In this document: positions 25,630 through 35,503 of the stretch, in pieces | Layout: the number at the start of each line of letters is the position of its first letter | Numbering within the stretch: the first letter of the stretch is position 1 | Assembly: GCF_030389965.1 (NCBI RefSeq) | Contig: NZ_CP128399.1 | Location: 2,470,934 to 2,534,933 of the forward strand | Length of the DNA: 64,000 bases | Direction of reading: 5' to 3' | From: Candidatus Chlorohelix allophototropha | GTDB lineage: Bacteria > Chloroflexota > Chloroflexia > Chloroheliales > Chloroheliaceae | Notes under the pieces: generated by a model | Seen by the model: the letters and a program-made list of their open reading frames with translations, nothing else | Databases searched by the model: none | Told to the model about the DNA's origin: nothing | Made by a program: the position numbers and the translations under genes

Positions 25630-27702
25630 TTACTGGCGTAACACTACCGTAACCGGCAATGACAATAGCACCTTATTTGCATTTGTCAGGAGATTTTGCC
25701 CTTCTCTACCAGAGACCAGCACTTTTTGTTCCGGTTTCCCTACCGGATTGAGTGAAACTTCGAGTCGATATTCCCCTGTCGGAACTTTAATGTAAATCTC
25801 ACGGTAGTCGCGCACTCCTCGATAGGGCTGCCATATACTGGTAGGATAATAGCCACTCAAGGCGCGAGTAGTATAATTAGTAGCCGTATCTTCTCCATTG
25901 GAAGTTACCAACCGTACCGAAATCTCATAATCGGTAGTATCCGGCAGCAATTTTCGAAAATAAAGCGTAAGATGCAGATTATCGCCCTGTTGTACCGTAC
26001 CTGTCGGCAGAATTCTACCCGCCCCATTGGACAGATAATCATAACCTTCTAGCAAAATTGTGTTGCCAAATTTATAATCGGTTAGGCTAGAACGAGGGTA
26101 AAAATCCACGTTTGTACCGGGAATCTGGGCAAAACTATATTTAAGAATTTCCACTCCTACAAATTCCAGCGGGTCTCCAATGGTATAGGTGTTATTATCA
26201 AACCAGACTTTGCGCAAAAACTCTTGTGGGTCTTCACGTTGGTAGCGTTCAGGAGAGATTACCAACCACGCGCGTTCGTATGAACGAATAGAACGTTGCA
26301 CATAATCGTTCAGCGCAATGTCGTCCGTATCACCAACAGCTTTAGGCGCGAGTATCGATTCTGGAATCGTCTGAATTGCCACATCGGAACCGGGCTTGAG
26401 GTAATAACGAACTGCCGTTTCGAGATAACCCGGCACCACAAATACAATATCACCGGGGCGCAATTGGGCGGTTAGCTGTTTCATCGCCTCGCGCCAGTCT
26501 TCTTTTTGCGCTTCTTTGGAATAATTAACGTTTACCAACGCCACCAACGCCATCACCAGCACGAAAGCCAGTCCCAACAGTGCAAATACCATAGTCATGC
26601 GGCGTGTTGCCAACCATACCAATCCCATAGCCGCCAGAATGTAATAAGCAGGCGAAGCAATCAGCAAGTAACGCTCTGCAAAAAGAGGTATGCGAGTGGT
26701 GAGAAGGTAAAACGACAATATCGGCAATACCAGATAAAGAGTTAGGAAAATTGCAGGAGAAAAGAAAGCATTATTTTCTGTTCTTGAAGGCTTGCGCCAT
26801 ACTTTAAACAAACCGAGAATTGCCAAAACCAAAAATACCAGCGCCCCGATTGTTTCCCACGGTTCAACGCTGCGATTTAAGGCAAACCGGCGTAAAAGGC
26901 TATTAAGCATTTCTGGCAGACTAACCGGAACGAACCAAGTTGCGCCCACCGTCCCATCCCAAAGCGCGATAAGTTGCCAGAGTGCCAGCGGTAAATAAGG
27001 CAGAGTCAGCAAGCCAAACGAAATCAGAATGCGCTTCCCGTTATAAAGATTTGGCGATTTCTTATACCAACGCAAACCGAAATAATAGGCTATTTCTACT
27101 CCCACAATCATTGCCGCCATTACATGGATGTAAAAACCAAGCGTGGTGATAATGATATAGGCAACCCACCAACGCCAGCGGCGATCTTCCAGCGCCTTCA
27201 GAAAAAGCCAAACCGAAGCAAGAGTCAGGCAAAGCGCCAAGGGGTACATCTTGGCATCTTGCGAATACCACACGTTATAGGGCGAGAGCGTAAGCAGTAA
27301 AGCCGCAAGAAGCGCCACCTTTGTCCCACCCAATTTTCGAGCCGCCAAATAAAGCAACGGAACGGCGGTTGTACCTGCCAATAACGAAGGAGTACGCACT
27401 GCCAACTCGCTATTCCCGAAAATTTGAATCCAGAAATGCATCAGCAGCGTATAGAGCGGGCCGTTTTCACCGGCTTTGAAGAAATTTTCGAGGATTTTCC
27501 CAAGATTATCGGAAGCGCGCGCCACTAGGTCAGCTTCATCAAACCAAAGGGATTGGTTGCCAAGGCTATTGCGACGTACCAAAAAAGCCAGCCCGGTTAG
27601 TAACCCAACCGCTAACCATTCCAATTGATATGAGCGGTGGGAAAGTGCTTCCCAACCTTTTTTAAAGGCATTGGCGGATACAAGACTGGAACGATTTAAC
27701 AA
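25630..27702 (-). CDS. GT39-family (ArnT/PMT-like) membrane glycosyltransferase
   Basis: The 690-residue protein has about eleven transmembrane helices followed by a soluble C-terminal domain of ~170 residues (beta-rich, from about GDPLEFVGVEIL). The first external loop contains SLWFDEADLV, the catalytic acidic motif of PMT/ArnT enzymes. SPYNVWYSQDAKMYPL is a further family signature. It would transfer a sugar from a polyprenyl-phosphate donor. Start is TTG at 27702 with GGAGG 10 bases upstream, overlapping the end of the GT2-GT4 gene by 7 bases. Confidence 0.85.
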   Translation of the reverse strand: MLNRSSLVSANAFKKGWEALSHRSYQLEWLAVGLLTGLAFLVRRNSLGNQSLWFDEADLVARASDNLGKILENFFKAGENGPLYTLLMHFWIQIFGNSELAVRTPSLLAGTTAVPLLYLAARKLGGTKVALLAALLLTLSPYNVWYSQDAKMYPLALCLTLASVWLFLKALEDRRWRWWVAYIIITTLGFYIHVMAAMIVGVEIAYYFGLRWYKKSPNLYNGKRILISFGLLTLPYLPLALWQLIALWDGTVGATWFVPVSLPEMLNSLLRRFALNRSVEPWETIGALVFLVLAILGLFKVWRKPSRTENNAFFSPAIFLTLYLVLPILSFYLLTTRIPLFAERYLLIASPAYYILAAMGLVWLATRRMTMVFALLGLAFVLVMALVALVNVNYSKEAQKEDWREAMKQLTAQLRPGDIVFVVPGYLETAVRYYLKPGSDVAIQTIPESILAPKAVGDTDDIALNDYVQRSIRSYERAWLVISPERYQREDPQEFLRKVWFDNNTYTIGDPLEFVGVEILKYSFAQIPGTNVDFYPRSSLTDYKFGNTILLEGYDYLSNGAGRILPTGTVQQGDNLHLTLYFRKLLPDTTDYEISVRLVTSNGEDTATNYTTRALSGYYPTSIWQPYRGVRDYREIYIKVPTGEYRLEVSLNPVGKPEQKVLVSGREGQNLLTNANKVLLSLPVTVVLRQ

Positions 27703-29873
27703 GCGGAAAAGACCTCCAGAAAGGATTTAGCGATGGTTTGCCAATCGAAATGGCGGCTAAAAGCCAAAGCATGGCTGGAAAGAGAAGCGCGTAAATCCGG
27801 CTCAGTCCGCAGCTTTCTCAAAGCTTCTGCCAGTGCAGTGGGATTCTCGAGTGCAACGCTTAAAACGCTATTATCCAACAAACTCAGAGCTTCGCGTATG
27901 TTATCGTAAGCTAATGAGTTTGTCAGCCACGCCTCAGAAGCGGAATTGCGGTTAGTAGTTAAAACCGGAATACCATGCGCTAAAGCCGCCATCAAGCTAC
28001 CCCTTCGCAAGCTAACTCCATCCCGGAAAGGAAAGGCGACAGCATCGAGGGCGTATAGAGCGCGGGAAGTTTCGGAAGACGAAAGGTATCCCGTCCAATG
28101 AATGTATTCAGCCAAACCAAGCCGCTCGATTTGCGCGAAAAGCTGAAGGGCATAGGGGTGATTGGTGACATCCGTTTCGCCGGTGCTACCTCCAATAATA
28201 ACTAGCTTCCAGCCCTTTTCGTTCTTCAATAACGAAAGCGCGTCCAGCAAATTATCAACACCTTTGCTATGGTTCAACAACCCGAAATAACCGACCAGAA
28301 AATCATCCTCACCCGCGCCCCATTTCCCGCGCTCTGCCTTTTTCTCAGCCTCGATTAGCGGTTCAAGTGGGGTAATATTGCTGCCAATCGGGATTAATTT
28401 CAGATGGGACGCAGTAACGCCACCCTCAAGCGCGTTATGATAATCTTCCTCATTGGTTACCACTGCCACATCACTATCTTTCATTAGCCTGAGATTTACC
28501 CAACTTCTTACTTTACCCGCTTTCGGAAAGAGATAAGGTTCGCGCAAGTCGTGGAAAGTAGTTACAATAAGAGGGCAATTTCTGCCTAATTTGCGCTTGA
28601 GGTAAAGCGGTAAAAAATTAACGGCGGGGTGTAGCTCATACGCGCCGGATTGGTACTGGATATTCAGCACATCGGCGGGGTACTGCTCCAAATAGGAGGC
28701 AACCTGACGTAAACTACCCCAATTCCACACCTTAATAGGACGTACTACCCGATAAGTTTGTGCTACCAGTTGCTCTTCTTTACCCCGTACTCCGGTTAGC
28801 ACCCGTACCGACGCAACCTGAGCCAGTTCACTTGCCAAGCAAGCGGTATAATCACCAACGCCACCCGGTTGAGGCGGAAATTCTGCGCTCAACAGGCAAA
28901 GCCCTTTGCTAAAAGATGGACGCGGGAATTTGCTTGGTAGTAATCGGGTTGCCAGCACTGCTCGAATTAGGGATAAACGTTCGCGGCGCAATTGCGGTTT
29001 GTGTCGCACCAGTAATTTCGCACCCTCTTCAAGAAATTGGTAACGATAGGTCATTAATAGATATTGCCGTAACGCCCAACCTATCACCATCCCATGATGT
29101 TTGCGAAAATAGCTTGCCTTGCTGGTGTTAAAGTTGATATGCCTACGAGGCACATCCTGAGCGCTGCTGCGCCCTTCTAGATGAGTTACAGCGGCACGTG
29201 GCTCAAACCAGACTTCCCAACCTGCCGATTTAACGCGACGGCACAAATCCATTTCTTCGCTATACATAAAGAAACGTTCGTCAAAGCCGCCGAGTTGCTC
29301 CAGTATTGCACGTCTAACTATAAAGGCGGCGCCAACTAGCCAGTCCACCTCCTGCGGACGGGCAAAATTAAGCGGCACATCCTCAAAATAATAACGTTTG
29401 AGCAAAGACAAGTTCTTGAAAGGCTTATAACGTTGTAAAACAGTGCTTTCTATCAGTGCCAGTTTAAATGAGGGAAAACGTCGTCGGTTAGACTGGAGGC
29501 TACCATCACCATAGCGCAGCAATGGACCACAGATTCCGGCGCGAGGGTGCTGTTCCATGAAAGTTAGGAGTGTAGATATTGCGCCCGGTTCAAGGCGGGC
29601 ATCGGGGTTTAGAAAAAAAACATAGTTGCCGTTTGTACGTTGCCAACCCTGATTACAAGCTACCGGGAAACCGTAATTTTCAGAATTGGGGATTACAAAA
29701 ACCTGTGGGAATTTCTGCTTGACCAGTTCTACGCTGCCATCGTGGCTGGCGTTATCCACCACCACTACTTCGAGGCTGATGCCTTCAGGCACATCTGTAT
29801 ACAGGCTGTTCAGGCAATCTTCAAGCAGGGTAGCAACATTATAGCTGACAATTACAACGGAAAGATCAATCAT
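27696..29873 (-). CDS. Fused GT2-GT4 glycosyltransferase
   Basis: The 725-residue protein joins a GT2 domain (1 to ~260) with a GT4 domain (about 320-725). The first has SVVIVSYN, VVVDNASHDGSVE, FFLNPDARLEPGA and the rhamnosyltransferase-like EEMDLCRRVKSAGWE. The second has LCLLSAEFPPQPGGVGDYTA, YFGLLNHSKGVDNLLDAL and FPFRDGVSLRRGSLMAAL. The GT2 half resembles rhamnosyl/galactofuranosyl transferases. It overlaps the upstream GT2 gene by 4 bases (ATGA) and the GT39 gene by 7, a tightly coupled operon. Confidence 0.85.
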   Translation of the reverse strand: MIDLSVVIVSYNVATLLEDCLNSLYTDVPEGISLEVVVVDNASHDGSVELVKQKFPQVFVIPNSENYGFPVACNQGWQRTNGNYVFFLNPDARLEPGAISTLLTFMEQHPRAGICGPLLRYGDGSLQSNRRRFPSFKLALIESTVLQRYKPFKNLSLLKRYYFEDVPLNFARPQEVDWLVGAAFIVRRAILEQLGGFDERFFMYSEEMDLCRRVKSAGWEVWFEPRAAVTHLEGRSSAQDVPRRHINFNTSKASYFRKHHGMVIGWALRQYLLMTYRYQFLEEGAKLLVRHKPQLRRERLSLIRAVLATRLLPSKFPRPSFSKGLCLLSAEFPPQPGGVGDYTACLASELAQVASVRVLTGVRGKEEQLVAQTYRVVRPIKVWNWGSLRQVASYLEQYPADVLNIQYQSGAYELHPAVNFLPLYLKRKLGRNCPLIVTTFHDLREPYLFPKAGKVRSWVNLRLMKDSDVAVVTNEEDYHNALEGGVTASHLKLIPIGSNITPLEPLIEAEKKAERGKWGAGEDDFLVGYFGLLNHSKGVDNLLDALSLLKNEKGWKLVIIGGSTGETDVTNHPYALQLFAQIERLGLAEYIHWTGYLSSSETSRALYALDAVAFPFRDGVSLRRGSLMAALAHGIPVLTTNRNSASEAWLTNSLAYDNIREALSLLDNSVLSVALENPTALAEALRKLRTEPDLRASLSSHALAFSRHFDWQTIAKSFLEVFSAC

Positions 29874-30775
29874 CTGGAATGGTCGCGGTGCAATATAGTT
29901 CGCCAGAACATGCCAGTTAATATGCCGAAGCTATATACTTGTTCAAAAATTATATAGAAAGGCTCTTTTTCCTCAATGGCGCGGGCTATACCCCTTTTCA
30001 AAGCGCCCGGCGGTGAGCGTCTGAGCCATTCTTTAGTAGAATTAGGCTGTTTATCACTCTTGCCAATCCATTGGGCGCTGGCAAAAACCTCTGCGGCTGA
30101 ACCCGGATTATAATGATAGCAAAGCGCTCCCGGTACGCGACTGGCTGTTTTCCCCAACTTTTTGGCTACAGTATGGTCATCATGATAACCGGTACTATCG
30201 AAACCACCTACAGACCAGAAATCCGTGCGGCTTATTGCCCTGAAAACAGTGCTTTCTTCCTCTTTCAAGTCGAACGGTACACGGCAGTTTATCGGGAGAT
30301 AATAACAAACACTCCAAGAACGTGACCACAGGTTATCAGAATTGGCAACGAACTCATCTAGCGTAAAAGTACCGACCACTTCCCCCTTCTCAATAGGAGT
30401 GATAAGCTTTTCTAGGAAATCTGAGGCAAACTTCATATCGGCATCTAAAAAACTTAACAAGTTGCCGCGCGCATGAGTTGAACCCCAGTTTCGAGCCAAC
30501 GCAGGCCCACCATGTTTTTGCTTCAGGAATTTGACTCGTTCAGGCAACCGATCAGCATATTCTTGCAAAATGCGGGGGGTTTTATCCTTTGAACCATCAT
30601 CCACCAATATCAATTCGTAATCTTCAAGTGGCAAGGTTTGATTTAAAAGACTGTCTAGGCACTCTGCAATGTGCAATTGCTCATTATATGTAGGAATGAT
30701 TACCGAGAGCCTTTTAGCGGCTTTACCTTCGGCAAGTGACAATGGATTATTCGGCTGCATCGTGCTATCACCCAT
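29870..30775 (-). CDS. GT2-family glycosyltransferase
   Basis: The 301-residue GT-A enzyme shows SVIIPTYNEQLHIAECLDSL, ILVDDGSKDKTP and the metal-binding FLDADMKF (DxD). A hydrophobic stretch near the end (PFYIIFEQVYSFGILTGMF) may sit at the membrane. It is the first glycan gene of this operon, lying one base after the prmC start-to-stop chain (prmC stop at 30777 is downstream of prmC itself), so prfA, prmC and the glycan genes may share one transcript. Confidence 0.85.
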   Translation of the reverse strand: MGDSTMQPNNPLSLAEGKAAKRLSVIIPTYNEQLHIAECLDSLLNQTLPLEDYELILVDDGSKDKTPRILQEYADRLPERVKFLKQKHGGPALARNWGSTHARGNLLSFLDADMKFASDFLEKLITPIEKGEVVGTFTLDEFVANSDNLWSRSWSVCYYLPINCRVPFDLKEEESTVFRAISRTDFWSVGGFDSTGYHDDHTVAKKLGKTASRVPGALCYHYNPGSAAEVFASAQWIGKSDKQPNSTKEWLRRSPPGALKRGIARAIEEKEPFYIIFEQVYSFGILTGMFWRTILHRDHSR

Positions 30776-30776
30776 C

Positions 30777-31673
30777 TTATATGCTTGTCTGAGTTTCAGT
30801 AATTGCCGGCGTAATTTCTTGTTCTACCTCAATAATTACCACACGATCGAGTCCTGCATAATCCTTATGAATTTCAACATGCGAGCCGGGGAAAAAATGC
30901 TTGCTAAGATTCTGAACATCATTAGCTTGATCTGCACCGATTTCAAGAGCAATAAAACCGGGGCGAGTAAGCCCGGATTTTGCCTGTGTGAACAATTCTC
31001 TGAAAATCGCCAATCCTTTAGGTCCGCCATCAAGCGCAATATTAGGCTCAAAACGCGCTACATTCGGCTCAACTTGCGCTATTACAGTGTAAGGGGGGTT
31101 TGAGATAATAATGTTGGGTTTGGTATCCAAAGGTTCTATCAGATTGCCATGTAGAAGTTTTATGCGTTCTGCTACCCCATGACGGCGGGCATTGATTGCC
31201 GCTACTTCAAGAGCTTCATCACTAATATCGGTGGCATAAACATGCAGATGGGGGAAACGAACTGCAAGATATACGGCAATTATACCGCTTCCGGTTCCCA
31301 CATCTACCAGCACAATCTCCTGATCCATCCACCCTTTTTCCTGAAGCTTGTTGATAGAAAACTCAACCAGCAATTCGGTTTCGGGACGTGGTACCAACAC
31401 CCGCTTATCCACATAAAAGTCCAACGCCATAAACTCGCGGGTATTAGTAATATAGGCTACGGGTTCACCTTGGGCGCGTCTCTCCACCAGCAGGTAATAT
31501 TCCTGCGAAGTGTGGTCATCCACCTCATCATTAAGCCGGGCATATAATTCCGCGCGACTCAAATCCAATTTATGTCTGAGAATTACCTCAGCATCTAATT
31601 GGGCGGTACTATCTCGCACCTCTACCAGTCGCTGTACTGCTCTGGCAAGTAAATCCTTTACCCTCTGGGTCAT
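30777..31673 (-). CDS. prmC: Release factor glutamine methyltransferase PrmC (HemK)
   Basis: The 298-residue enzyme methylates the GGQ glutamine of release factors 1 and 2. The N-terminal helical domain with RAQGEPVAYITNTREFM, motif I VDVGTGSGIIAVYLA, and the catalytic NPPY (in IIISNPPYTV) are canonical. It follows prfA by 15 bases, the usual prfA-prmC pairing. Confidence 0.95.
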   Translation of the reverse strand: MTQRVKDLLARAVQRLVEVRDSTAQLDAEVILRHKLDLSRAELYARLNDEVDDHTSQEYYLLVERRAQGEPVAYITNTREFMALDFYVDKRVLVPRPETELLVEFSINKLQEKGWMDQEIVLVDVGTGSGIIAVYLAVRFPHLHVYATDISDEALEVAAINARRHGVAERIKLLHGNLIEPLDTKPNIIISNPPYTVIAQVEPNVARFEPNIALDGGPKGLAIFRELFTQAKSGLTRPGFIALEIGADQANDVQNLSKHFFPGSHVEIHKDYAGLDRVVIIEVEQEITPAITETQTSI

Positions 31674-31688
31674 GACAAAAGCCTGAGA

Positions 31689-32753
31689 TTAGCCCACTCC
31701 GGCAAAACGCAACCGCTCCGCCTGGTCGGTGGTTTGTAAGGTATTGATAAGATCATCGATTTTGCCTTCTAGAATACCCGGCAAGTTACTCAAACTCAAG
31801 TTTATCCGGTGATCAGTAACCCGATCCTGCGGGAAATTGTAGGTGCGTATCTTCTCGCTACGGTCACCCGTACCGACTTGGCTAAGTCGTTGCTCCTGCA
31901 AATCACTCTGGCGTTTGCTCATTTCTGCTTCGTAAAGGCGGGCACGCAACACTTGCATAGCCTTAGCCTTGTTTTTTAACTGGCTTTTCTCATCTTGGCA
32001 AGTTACTACCAGTCCGCTGGGTAGGTGAGTGATACGCACCGCACTATCGGTAGTATTTACACTCTGCCCGCCATGCCCGGTACTACGATACACATCTATA
32101 CGTATCTCATCGTCACGTACTTGAATATCCACCTCGTCCGGTTCAGGCAAAACGATTACTTTGGCAGTTGAAGTGTGAATGCGCCCGTTCGCTTCGGTAG
32201 CAGGGACACGCTGTACCCGGTGAACCCCACTTTCATACTTGAAGTGGCTGTATGCGCCTTTACCCTTTACTTCAAAAACAACTTCCTTAATATTACCTAG
32301 ACTGGAAATATTGCCATCCATTACTTCAATTTTCCAGCCCTTCTTTTCAGCATAGCGTTGGTACATACGAAACAGATCGGCAGCAAATAGCCCAGCTTCA
32401 TCTCCACCAGCGCCCGCTTGAATCTCCACGATTATATCGCGTTCATCATTGGGGTCTTTGGGCAGCAGTAAAACCATGATTTCCTGCATTAATTTTTCGC
32501 TTATCTGCTTTTGCTGCTCCACCTCTTCACGGGCGAGTTCCGCCATTTCCTTGTCGCTGGTAAGCTGTTCGGCTTCTTTAAGAGCGGCAATTGCAATCTT
32601 GTATTCTCGAAATTTTTCTACAATCGATTCAAGATCGGAATATTCTCTGCCGTAGGTTCGCATCTTTTCGTTGTCCCCAATATTATCGGGGTCAGACATA
32701 AGTTGCCCTAATTGCTCGTATCTCTGTTGTATTTGTTCTAACTTATCGTACAC
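31689..32753 (-). CDS. prfA: Peptide chain release factor 1
   Basis: The 354-residue factor ends translation at UAA and UAG. The catalytic loop STGHGGQSVNTTDSAVR with GGQ is present. In the anticodon-like region the codon-recognition tripeptide is within the RF1-type sequence HRVQRVPATEANGRIHTS, which precedes VLPE. Length and C-terminal NLPGILEGKIDDLI are typical. It is the first gene of the prfA-prmC run; the ~370 bases upstream hold its promoter. Confidence 0.96.
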   Translation of the reverse strand: MYDKLEQIQQRYEQLGQLMSDPDNIGDNEKMRTYGREYSDLESIVEKFREYKIAIAALKEAEQLTSDKEMAELAREEVEQQKQISEKLMQEIMVLLLPKDPNDERDIIVEIQAGAGGDEAGLFAADLFRMYQRYAEKKGWKIEVMDGNISSLGNIKEVVFEVKGKGAYSHFKYESGVHRVQRVPATEANGRIHTSTAKVIVLPEPDEVDIQVRDDEIRIDVYRSTGHGGQSVNTTDSAVRITHLPSGLVVTCQDEKSQLKNKAKAMQVLRARLYEAEMSKRQSDLQEQRLSQVGTGDRSEKIRTYNFPQDRVTDHRINLSLSNLPGILEGKIDDLINTLQTTDQAERLRFAGVG

Positions 32754-33121
32754 CTTACGGTATCCTCCATTTCGGTTAATTATTATAGCATAACATATTT
32801 CCGCGCACTAAAGCCGGTTATCTTCATTTGATAAAAAGGGAAGTAGAAAACCCGTCATAAAGGGTGTGCTAAAAACCCCTATCGGGGTGAGGTAGAACCG
32901 CTAGTGCCAGGAAAGAGAAGCAATAATCGCATTGCATCGCAAGGCAGCCCGTAAGGAGGTATTTTCTATAAGATTTGTATGAATGTTGCGCCAGTTACCG
33001 CACATTTTATAACACCTCTGCTTAAATTATAGCATAAAGCGCAACGGCGTAAACTTTATGTGTGATAAAATTATCATATCAGCGTTAATTGTTCTAAGCC
33101 CAAACAAAAGCGAGTCAGAAT
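32754..33121. other. Intergenic region with hairpin-rich, GC-richer island (about 32,850-32,980)
   Basis: No gene is supported. Plus-strand hairpins include ACCCC-tatc-GGGGT near 32,876-32,888, ACCC/GGGT just before it, and TTGC-atc-GCAA near 32,932-32,942. The stretch ends in CCCGTAAGGAGGTATTTT. It differs in base composition from its AT-rich flanks. It could be a leader RNA of the divergent genes or a decayed insertion-sequence end; I cannot decide. Confidence 0.25.
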
Positions 33122-33976
33122 ATGTCATTTGAACCTGAACTGGATTTCGGATTTTTAACTCAGAACCAGAAACCCAAACCCATTTTCTCTTACAGTACCA
33201 GCTTGAAGTTAACAGAGGACGATCCGACCACCCTTTTTGAATCCCTGAAAAAACACGGCATTACCGGAATTGACCTTGCCGGTGCATGGGGTAAGGAGCT
33301 TTACGAACTTACCAACGAAGACCTGAAGCGATTGGAAAAAATTCTCAAAGAGACCGAGTTGGCAATCAGTCGGGTTAATTCTCAGATTGGTGCAATTGGA
33401 ATCGAAGACGCTTTCGAACCGGAAAAACTCAAATTTGAACGGATGCTTGAAGTTGCAGACTGGTTTGGAGCAAGCTACATTAAAGTTAGTTCCTTTAAGG
33501 GTGATGGCACGAACCCTGAACAACTAGCAGAAGCAATCAAGCGCCTCAGCGAGTTGGCGGAACTGGCGCAACCGTGGGGAATAATTATGCTCCACGAGAA
33601 CGCTCCGGGGTATATCGGGGATAAAGCCGAGCGATGTAAGGAAATAATCTACGAGGTTGCCAGTAGCAATCTGCGCACCTCTTTTAATCCGGCGCAATTC
33701 GTGGAAGTAGGTGAAAAGCCGTTGAGCGAAGCGTATGAGCCAATGTTAGCCCAATATACCTACGTACAACTGGAAAGTAGCCTGTTTCAAAGTCCTGAAA
33801 CCCTTGAACAAAGCGAGTTGAAGGAACTGCTTGGAACAATGTGGGAAAAGGGCTACCAAGGTTATTTAAACCTTGATACAAGAAAAAGCGGAGCGTCCCA
33901 GTTAAATAGCTTCGAATCTCAACTTCATACCCTGAGAGAGCTTGTAAAGGCAGTTTCAAGCACTGAAACGGTCTGA
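33122..33976 (+). CDS. Sugar phosphate isomerase/epimerase-like TIM-barrel protein
   Basis: The 284-residue protein resembles the xylose-isomerase-like TIM barrel group (AP endonuclease 2 fold). HGITGIDLAGAWGKELY begins the barrel; GASYIKVSSFKGDG, GIIMLHENAPGYIGD (metal-site His-Glu region) and LRTSFNPAQF follow in the expected order. Substrate is unknown. The ATG has no clear ribosome binding site. It is monocistronic and ends at a strong bidirectional hairpin. Confidence 0.7.
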   Translation: MSFEPELDFGFLTQNQKPKPIFSYSTSLKLTEDDPTTLFESLKKHGITGIDLAGAWGKELYELTNEDLKRLEKILKETELAISRVNSQIGAIGIEDAFEPEKLKFERMLEVADWFGASYIKVSSFKGDGTNPEQLAEAIKRLSELAELAQPWGIIMLHENAPGYIGDKAERCKEIIYEVASSNLRTSFNPAQFVEVGEKPLSEAYEPMLAQYTYVQLESSLFQSPETLEQSELKELLGTMWEKGYQGYLNLDTRKSGASQLNSFESQLHTLRELVKAVSSTETV

Positions 33977-33984
33977 TAATAACT

Positions 33985-34017
33985 AAAGGGCAGTAACATT
34001 CGCTACTGCCCTTTTTA
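33985..34017 (+). terminator. Bidirectional Rho-independent terminator
   Basis: AAAGGGCAGTA (33985-33995) pairs perfectly with TACTGCCCTTT, followed by Ts on the plus strand and preceded by A-rich sequence that gives Ts on the minus strand. It separates the TIM-barrel gene from the convergent aspartate kinase gene. Confidence 0.9.
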
Positions 34018-34060
34018 AACCCAGAATAAAGGGCTTTCCAGCTACCAAAAATCGGATTAA

Positions 34061-35503
34061 TTACTTTGCCGGTTGGTATCGCATGCTCTTACCCAAGCCT
34101 GTCAGGGAAATAAATTCATCATGAATTGCATGAACCGCTGCTTTTTCATCTGAGACAGAAGTAATCAGACTGATATTCAATTCGCTGCTGCCCTGTGCAA
34201 TGGCAATAATGTTGATATTCTTGCGACCAAGCGTACTAAACAAGCGTCCTGCCACACCCGGCGTACCGCGCATGCCTGCCCCTACCACCGCAACAATTAC
34301 AATATTATCGTCAAGACCAATTGGGTCAATTTCCTTACGGTGAATTTCACGATCAAACTCACGATTTAGGCTGGCAACTACGGATGGGGCAACCTGCTTT
34401 TCTACTACAAAACAAAGGTCGTGACCGCTGCTGGCATGGCTAATCATCAGTACGTTGGCATTATGGTCATGGACACGCGCAAAAGTACGAGCCGCGATAC
34501 CGGGTACGGTAAGTACGCCACCACCCGCTACTGTAATCAAAGCCAAATTGCGAGCGCTGGTAACAGCTTTGACCACTCCTTCGGCTGATTCTTTTGGATT
34601 ATCAATACGTGTTCCGGGAAATTCCGGATTCATCGTATTTTTGATATAAAGCGGAATATTCTTTTCAACCGCAGGCATCACCGTCAAGGGATGGATTACC
34701 TTTGCGCCAAAATAGCTAAGTTCGCCTGCTTCGGCATAACTGATTCGCCGCAAAGAGCGGGCGTTGGATACAAGACGCGGGTCGGCAGACATTACCCCAT
34801 CAACATCAGTCCAAATCCAGATTTCTTCACTATCCAAAGCTGCACCAATTATACTGGCGCTATAATCACTACCACCACGCCCTAACGTAGTAGTAATACC
34901 ATCGGCGGTTGAACCGATAAAGCCCGTAACTACCGGGATAGCGCCTTGTTCTACCAAAGGAATCAGTTTCTCACGACACTTAAAAGTGGTCTGCTCCATC
35001 TGTGGTACGGCGCTGGTAAAAGTACGGTCAGTTTCGATCAAGGTTGTGGCGCTAACCGCTTCGGATTTATAACCGATATCCCTAAGAGCCGCCGCGAGTA
35101 TGGTACTAGATAATTTTTCACCGAAAGCTGCTACTGCATCCAAAGAACGCGGGCTAACCTCCCCCAATAATTCGATACCGGTGAAGAGCCTTAAGAGTTG
35201 GTGTAAGAGCGTAGCAATCTCGCTGCGTAGAGACGAGCGTATATCCGAATTATCTATCGTTTCATCCACAACCTGATGATAGCGGTTATGGAATTCGGCG
35301 ATTAATTTATCGGCGCTAGTTCCAGAACTAGGATTGGACTCGGCAAGTTGGCGAGCAGTATTTAATAACCAATCGGTTGTACCCGCCATTGCCGAAACTA
35401 CTACTACCGGCTTTAATTCCAGATAACCCCCGACCAACTTTGCTACATGGCGGAGCCGCTCTGAGTTTCCTACAGAAGTTCCACCAAATTTCATAACTAT
35501 CAT
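34061..35503 (-). CDS. lysC: Aspartate kinase
   Basis: The 480-residue enzyme phosphorylates L-aspartate, the first step to Lys, Thr and Met. VMKFGGTSVG starts the amino-acid kinase domain; GFIGSTADGITTTLGRGGSDYSA is split across the active site; two ACT domains follow (from about LALITVAGGGVL and IVIVAVVGAGMRG), indicating allosteric control. ATG at 35503 with upstream TGAGGA is preferred over a GTG at 35521. The gene symbol is by activity; paralogue identity (lysC versus thrA-type) is not resolved. It is monocistronic. Confidence 0.92.
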   Translation of the reverse strand: MIVMKFGGTSVGNSERLRHVAKLVGGYLELKPVVVVSAMAGTTDWLLNTARQLAESNPSSGTSADKLIAEFHNRYHQVVDETIDNSDIRSSLRSEIATLLHQLLRLFTGIELLGEVSPRSLDAVAAFGEKLSSTILAAALRDIGYKSEAVSATTLIETDRTFTSAVPQMEQTTFKCREKLIPLVEQGAIPVVTGFIGSTADGITTTLGRGGSDYSASIIGAALDSEEIWIWTDVDGVMSADPRLVSNARSLRRISYAEAGELSYFGAKVIHPLTVMPAVEKNIPLYIKNTMNPEFPGTRIDNPKESAEGVVKAVTSARNLALITVAGGGVLTVPGIAARTFARVHDHNANVLMISHASSGHDLCFVVEKQVAPSVVASLNREFDREIHRKEIDPIGLDDNIVIVAVVGAGMRGTPGVAGRLFSTLGRKNINIIAIAQGSSELNISLITSVSDEKAAVHAIHDEFISLTGLGKSMRYQPAK

